DNA of 64,000 bases, taken from contig CM040091.1 in assembly GCA_022496805.1 (NCBI GenBank), positions 23,116,336 through 23,180,335 on the forward strand, given 5' to 3'. Positions within the stretch are counted from its first letter, which is position 1. Every line of letters starts with the position of its first letter. The notes below the pieces were generated by a model. It was not told where the DNA came from. It saw nothing but the letters and a program-made list of their open reading frames with translations, and did not search any database. Below, piece by piece: positions 58,607-64,000 of this stretch. The translations under genes and the position numbers were made by a program. This DNA comes from Pohlia nutans. Lineage: Eukaryota; Streptophyta; Bryopsida; Bryales; Mniaceae.

Positions 58607-60364
58607 ATAATTCTTGCACCCTCCTCAAACTTCCTAGCATACAAGAGAGATTCCCACTTTTTTTCTCCTCGTACTGGAACATCAAATACAACTCACGCGC
58701 GACCAATTCATCCACATCCTTTAATTGGTGGACATAACTCAACCAAGGCAGGCTTTGCTCACGAGGTGGTATGGGCATCTCCTTGTCACTTTTCCAGAAA
58801 AGTAATTCACACCTCGCTATATCCCTGTCAATCTCTGCTTGATGCAATCGTTGTCTCAACGTCTCGATCTCACGGTTACTGGCTTCACCGGCTTCGGTTG
58901 GTGGCCTTTTCCAAGGTTCTTCCTGCATCCTATCAACCGCCACGAATACCTCCGCTACACCTGGCCGCTCTAGCAAATTCGAAGGATTCTGTTCATTGTG
59001 GAGGTCACCGTCGGAGGTTTGGGCATCCAAAGGAAGGGGCAACTGCTCCGATGGCGGTACAATATCTTTAACCACTGTTTCGTCTGAAGTTTGGACATCC
59101 AAAGGAAAGGGCAACTGGTGCGATGGAGCGAGAGTATCTTCAACCACTGTCTCATCCGAAGTATGGGCATCAAATGGAAGAGATAATTGGTCTGAGGAGG
59201 AAGAGTTTCTTCAAGTACTACTCCGTCCAAAACCTGCGCATCCAATGGAAGAGACAACTGGTCCGATGGGGCAAGAGTTTCTTCAAGTACTGCTGCGTTC
59301 GAAGTGTTGGCATTCAACAGAATAGCGAGCTGCTCCGAAGGGACGTGAGATTCTTGAGGTAATGCTTCTTTCTTTGTAGTTTCTTCTCGCAGCTTCTCTA
59401 CTTCTTCTATCAACTGCCAATTCATCATCTGGAGATGCAGGGTCTTCAAATGGTTCTTTATGATGGTCGACTGCAGTTGCTTTATAGTTTCTCTCGCTAA
59501 GCGCTCAAATCCCCTTGCACATTCCGTTGTTTCTTTTAGTCTCTTCGTGAGCTCATCAACACGCTTCGCCTTTTCGATGACTGGCCTCCAACGGCCCAAT
59601 TTTTTCTCAATTGATTGGACATCTCTAGCGAGCTGTGGTGCGATTGTACGAAGGAAAGTTGTTACGTCCATGGCTTTTACCAAGTTCACGTACACGTTCT
59701 TCGAAAGAAGTTTCAATGAACCTAGATCACTTTTCAAGTCGGGGAACTCGTCGGACAGTTCCCACTGCTCTGCTTCTGCAATTTCACCCACCTTGGGAAC
59801 TTTCTCCGCCAACTGCCCGTACGAAATCATTAGATCCTCAATAGGCATTCTCTTTGCCTCACAAGTCCCGCAATTTCCCCAACGTCCATTTGGATCCCGA
59901 ATTAGTGTATCCGTGTCATCCGGACATGCGCGTTTCTCGCTCGGAGTTGAGGAACTTGGATTGCTTGGACCGCCCTTTTCCACCCGAACCGCCCAGTCCG
60001 TTCCAAGGTTATACTTTTCTTGGCGGTCCTCCGTGGTAATTGTATCGGACTTCAACTTCTCTTTCCCCTTTGATTCCGTAGTTGCCTGAATTAGCGTGGA
60101 TGGGTTATGCGGCAACAGTTCCTCGCCCTCCTTGCACGGTACCGATCGAGACGGAGAAGTTGCAATATCTTCGACTTTGTCTTCTAAGTCCCATTCAACT
60201 TTGACTTCTATTTCCTCCCGTTCAGCATTGACTTCGGTTTCCACACTTGCATCCAAATTGTCCAAAGCGGCCATAGGCAATACTGGTAATTTAGCGGTCT
60301 TTGGTTTGACTTCCACTCGAGTGTCTCGACCTGAGCTGCTTGTAGTCGACGTGCCCGGTTTCTT
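58536..60364 (-). pseudogene. Coiled-coil protein with 24-residue tandem repeats, one frame slip
   Basis: This continues the frame of 60889-60365 after the TAA at 60365-60367. It has an acidic N-terminal part, a Cys pair (GNCGTC), then helices typical of a coiled coil (QLARDVQSIEKKL, VEKLREETTKKEA). About five repeats of 24 residues follow, consensus VLEETLAPSDQLSLPLDAQT with TSD (58985-59345). In the third repeat a one-base slip near 59190-59205 shifts the frame; the repeats and another helical region continue in the frame 59147-58536. The function is unknown. The repeat array is a coding minisatellite of 72-bp units. Confidence 0.62.
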
Positions 60365-60889
60365 TTAAGAGACCAACATCTCTTTTGTGCTTGTAGATGC
60401 TGAATCATACAAATCAGGAATATCTCGCTGCCCGTCTGCCAACTGAATTGGCATCGATTTAATTGCAGGGTATGTACTCCAATCCACCTTGTGCTCCAAC
60501 CTTAATTCCACATAGACCATTGCCAGTGTGTTGTAGTTGAATGTTCCCTTTGACTTCGAACGACCTCCAAACAATGCCCTCCATACCTCTTCCGCTCGGT
60601 GAAGGAAATGATCATCTTTGCACAAGTTTGGTTTGGCAGTAAAGGTTCTTGCCATCATTGGTAATTGATCCCTCGGCCACAGTTTACCAATGTGGGACAG
60701 TTTGACATAATTTCTGCAATCCGTGGCAGACCAATATTCGTCCTTAACTTCTTCCCATCGTGGTGCGGCTAGAATAGTTGGGTCGTCCAATACGGCGTAA
60801 TGGATCGCATGCGGGGCCCCTTTAGGCTTGTTCCTCCTAGGCCCAGCATTAGCATTCGGAACGTGACCCTCACGTTGGTCATCGGCCAT
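60365..60889 (-). CDS. Cargo gene B: conserved N-terminal domain, ends at an in-frame TAA
   Basis: A 174-codon frame from the ATG at 60889. Residues 23-140 match cargo gene A: KGAPHAIHY, LDDP, the NYVKLSHIGKLWPRDQ block and HKVDWSTYPAI. The TAA at 60365 separates it from an open frame in the same register, so the original protein probably continued into the coiled-coil region. CAA to TAA would explain the stop. No domain of known function was recognised. It starts the minus-strand block, back to back with the hAT transposase gene, with cluster 5 between them. Confidence 0.65.
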   Translation of the reverse strand: MADDQREGHVPNANAGPRRNKPKGAPHAIHYAVLDDPTILAAPRWEEVKDEYWSATDCRNYVKLSHIGKLWPRDQLPMMARTFTAKPNLCKDDHFLHRAEEVWRALFGGRSKSKGTFNYNTLAMVYVELRLEHKVDWSTYPAIKSMPIQLADGQRDIPDLYDSASTSTKEMLVS

Positions 60890-60929
60890 TGCTTAGCAAT
60901 GTGTGAATGCACCGTGTGCAATTACCGAG

Positions 60930-61112
60930 ACAGAATGCCGCGATGAGGTGAATCGATCGTGTATCCTAAACCGTGTGGTAATCCCGCGATAATGTGAATC
61001 AACCGTTTGCGTAAAAACCCCGCGAAAATGTGTAAGAACCGTCTGTGTAAGAAAACCGCAATAATGTGAGTGACCCGTCCGTGTGAAAATACCGCGAAGA
61101 GATGAATAAAGT
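60930..61112. repeat. Minisatellite (~36-bp unit) before cargo gene B
   Basis: About five units of the type CCGCGATAATGTGAATCAACCGT followed by GTGTAAAAA, diverged from each other. They lie 40-220 bp upstream of the gene B start codon. Confidence 0.75.
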
Positions 61113-61120
61113 GTGTAAGA

Positions 61121-61159
61121 TGCTTATTGTGACCAACCGGTGATTGGTCACAATAAGCA
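61121..61159. promoter_or_regulatory. Perfect 16-bp inverted repeat upstream of cargo gene B
   Basis: TGCTTATTGTGACCAA and TTGGTCACAATAAGCA surround CCGGTGA. The arms contain CCAAT-like (ATTGG) and TGTGACC words. An operator-like or cruciform site is possible. Confidence 0.6.
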
Positions 61160-61257
61160 TATGACCTCTCACCCCTGTAGTAAATAAGGCCAGGAAGTCC
61201 ACAAAGGGAATTGCCAGCAACCTGATTTAGGAGTGAGAAGTGAGAGGAAATAGGGCC

Positions 61258-61640
61258 GGACGGGCCTTCTATACTGCCGTCCGCCCGAACCAGCCCGTCC
61301 GCCCGTCCGAACCGGGCCTGCCGTCCGATCTGTCGTCCGGAGCGTGCTGCCCGTCCGATCATCGTCGTCCGATGGGGTGGCGGCGGCGGACCGTAAACCC
61401 TAAAGCAAAACCCTAAGGCGTCCGCTGTCTTGGTGCGTCCGATGCATCGCGTCCGATCCTGCCGTCCGATTCTGCCGTCCGATCCAGGCCGTCCGATCCA
61501 GCGCGTCCGGTGCAGCCCGTCCGATCCACCCTGGCCGATCCGGACCGTCCCTCCAGTGCGTCCGATCCAGCCCGAATCGATCGGACGGCATATCGGACGG
61601 CACAGCGGACGGCAGAACGGACCAGCCAGGCTGTCCAACG
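61258..61640. promoter_or_regulatory. CGGACGG cluster 5, between divergent cargo gene B and the transposase
   Basis: More than twenty CGTCCG/CGGACGG words in 380 bp. It lies 369 bp from the start of gene B and 276 bp from the start of the hAT transposase, so it could act as a shared promoter or as transposase-binding repeats. Overlapping ORFs are repeat products. Confidence 0.6.
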
Positions 61641-61681
61641 GCTAGTGCGGCAGATGGTAGTATAAAGCATGAAGGTTTTGT

Positions 61682-61704
61682 TTTGGTGAGTTCATTCGAA
61701 CTCA
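61682..61704. repeat. Small perfect hairpin in the transposase leader
   Basis: GGTGAGTTC and GAACTCACC surround ATTC-type bases, forming a 9-bp stem about 210 bp before the transposase start. Confidence 0.55.
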
Positions 61705-61915
61705 CCAGCTGTCAAGGGCTGTAGGCAACTTTTTGGTATCCCTTGCTTGACCATTACCGAGTTTGAATGCGCGGTTGTCAACTTCCGTTCGGAATTTGAC
61801 AACTACTGTATTTTACATACAGGATACATTTTTTCGTCGCGCGATCACGAGGTACTGCACGCCGTCACTTAAAACTATTGGGTAGCGGAACCTAAACCCG
61901 CTTGAACCTTTCAAG

Positions 61916-63999
61916 ATGCCCAGCGATTGGGAAGATTGGTATGTGGATATAGCCCCCGGAAAAGTGAAGTGCTTACTATGTGCAGCACTTTTTGCAAGGA
62001 AGGCGGCGAGGATGTTGAGTCACCTTGGATACCGGAACGCATCAGGAAACCGTGACACTGGCGTCGGTATATGCAAGAGACTCACACCGCAGATTAAAGG
62101 GCTCTTTCTTAATTGCAGAGGAGATCCTCCTAAGCGTCCAAATCCAGATCTATCCGATGAATGTCGCACTCCGAGAGCGGGAAATATGGACATGATGGAG
62201 CTTTGCACACCGCAATCGCTAGATCGAGAGTCACGCAATGGACCACAAGAGATTCCAAATCAGGGGTCAGGTTCTAATACAAATGAAACTACTGCGAGCA
62301 GACCACCATCCACGGAACGTGACAGTGCAGCTGGCAGGGCCGCCCGTCCATTGCGACAAGCAGGAATACCAGAGGGTTTTCAGGAAGACAAACGAAGGGA
62401 GTTAGACAAGATGTGGGCAAGGTTCTTTTACGAGGCGAATATCCCTTTTGCGATAGCACGGAATTCAACTTTCAAAGAGGCCGTACGGAGGACTTCTGCT
62501 TTTCGGGGACCATACACACCACCCTCTTACAATGACTTACGGAAGAAACTCTTGATGAAAGCCAAAAATGAGCTAGGGGTGGTCTTGGAAGGTAAAATGG
62601 CAGACAACATTCGCAAGTTTGGAGCCACGTTGACATTTGATGGATGGAGCTCGTGCACAAACCAACCATTATTCAATTGCATGATAGTGTCTGCGGTAGG
62701 AGAACACTTTCTTGGATCGGTAGACACTTCGGGACATTCGAAGACAGCAACGTACCAAGCGACCATCATAGAGAAGTTCATTGAAGGCGTTGGATCGCAG
62801 AACGTGGTGCAAATTGCAACGGACAACGCATCTGTCATGAAGGCAGCAGCGGATCTCGTGACGAACAAATATGACCACATATACTTCCAAGGATGTGTTG
62901 TTCACGCAATGAACCTGTTATTGGGGGACATCGCGAAGGCAAACTAGATAGCTCACGTGTTGAAGAAGGCCCGGACGATCGTGATGTTTATAAAGAAGAG
63001 ACACATGCCTCTTGCAGTATTTCAAAAGCACGAGAAGAAGTTCAGCCTAGTATTGGCAGGGAAAACTAGATTTGGATCAAATTTCATGATGGTGGATCGA
63101 TTACTCGAGGTGAGACAGGCCTTAGAGCAGTCAGCTGTGGACGAACAGTGGACGTCCTATGTCGTCACACTCCGAGACAAGCGAGGGGGGGATCAAAGCG
63201 CGCACTATCTCTCGAGATGTGAGAAGGTATATACTGGATGATCACTTTTGGCAAAGATGCACTAACTTTCAGGAGGTGGTTGCACCGTTGATGTATGCAC
63301 TGTGGGATTTTGACAGTGGGGAACCTGGTATGGGCAGAATTCGACACATCTTTCACAATGTGGAGAAACACATTGAAAGGGTGAAGGATGAGTTCTTTCC
63401 ATTGGACGGTGGAGAAAGCATTGATGTGGAGAAGCACTTCCGCGACCGATGGGCATTGGTCAGATTGGATTTACACGATGCGGGTGCACTTTTGAATCCC
63501 TATTTGCTACACGATAAGGAACTCGCAGACGATTTAGATGCCATCACAGCATGCAAGCGTGTGCTTGGGAAATTATGTTCTCCAGAAACATATCCGGATG
63601 TGGTGCTAGAGTTTTTGGCATTCCGTCACAAGGAACCGCCATTCCACAATATGTTGGATCCGAAACAACAGAAGTGTTCGCCTCATGCATGGTGGGATTT
63701 TGAAGGGGCATGCGGAAAGTTCATCGCACCAATAGCACGGAGAATCCTAGCCCAAACCGTGTCATTGTCATCATGCGAACGCAATTGGAGTAGTTATTCT
63801 TTCGTGCACAACAGGTCTCGGAATCGCCTCCAACAAAAGAGGGCTGAAGATTTAGTGTACGTGTACACAAATTCAAAGCTCCTCGCAAAGGCTAAGAGAA
63901 AGGATGAGAAGAAGTGGTACGACGAAAATGTATCATCAGAGGATTCGGATTCCGCTTCAGAAGAATCGGATGGAGATGATGAAGGCGATTGGGTGGGTA
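61916..63999 (+). pseudogene. hAT transposase (BED, DUF659-like), two lesions, runs off the window
   Basis: The ATG at 61916 follows a cluster of CGGACGG repeats. Residues 1-70 show a BED-type zinc finger (W, CLLC, SHLGYR and a later Cys). The DUF659-like core begins at FYEANIPF; TFDGWSS supplies the first catalytic Asp, TDNASVMKAAADL the second, and CVVHAMNLLL the usual Cys/His pair. A TAG at 62945 interrupts it, after which the same frame continues (KTRFGSNFMMVDRLLEV). A run of seven G's (63185-63191) then shifts it by one base. The shifted frame gives a complete C-terminal dimerisation part, LSSCERNWSSYSFVHNRSRN (catalytic Glu in SCERNW), and an acidic tail. hAT transposases cut and paste elements with 8-bp duplications, as seen at 10140. 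Confidence 0.85.
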
Positions 64000-64000
64000 A

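Overview
The window reads as nuclear DNA of a land plant, AT-rich and packed with transposable elements. Plant hallmarks are an intronless type I (M-gamma-like) MADS-box gene (18856-20088), a Dof-like zinc-finger frame (22205-22765, minus), and hAT, Tc1/mariner, LINE and Ty3/gypsy remains with very long AT-rich gaps. A non-seed plant (bryophyte, lycophyte or fern grade) is my guess from the divergent MADS and Dof proteins and the Tc1-type transposon; the sequence does not fix the species. No tRNA, rRNA or CRISPR array was recognised.

Layout. 1-10.1 kb is a nest of small inverted-repeat elements: two copies of a TTAA-flanked family, a CTCGGGGAGGTCACT-type family with 8-bp target duplications, a 362-bp near-perfect foldback, two ~0.8-kb elements ending GGTGATTGCAAGCTACGG, a decayed Tc1 transposase and a decayed Ty3/gypsy reverse transcriptase. 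10140-17197 is a 7.1-kb, largely palindromic hAT-like element with 8-bp target duplications and CGGACG-rich ends. 17.2-23.3 kb is the only ordinary-looking gene region (MADS gene, Dof-like gene). 23.3-27.1 kb holds a tandem duplication split by a ~2.9-kb unclassified repeat. 27.6-35.5 kb is mostly AT-rich and geneless apart from an inverted duplication of a possible JmjC-type fragment. 35514-37159 is a complete Tc1-like (DD34E) transposon with an intact transposase. 40.9-44.5 kb is a nearly open LINE, followed by a second copy of the 2.9-kb repeat.

That second copy is itself interrupted at 45902 by a terminus, CAGGGTTGTTCGGACGCT, matching the end of the 7.1-kb hAT element. From there to the window end lie five CGGACGG-rich clusters alternating with long minus-strand genes: a protein-kinase-like gene, a gene with a conserved N-terminal domain and a UIM-like C-terminus, and a gene block (the same N-terminal domain, a coiled coil with 24-residue repeats, then RING-H2). 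Diverging from this block on the plus strand is a hAT transposase (BED finger, DUF659-like core, dimerisation tail) that runs off the window. The simplest reading is one very large (>18 kb) hAT-family element, or nested relatives, carrying signalling and ubiquitin-type cargo. The main genes carry only one or two visible lesions each; those in the kinase and the transposase include homopolymer slips, so some may be assembly errors.
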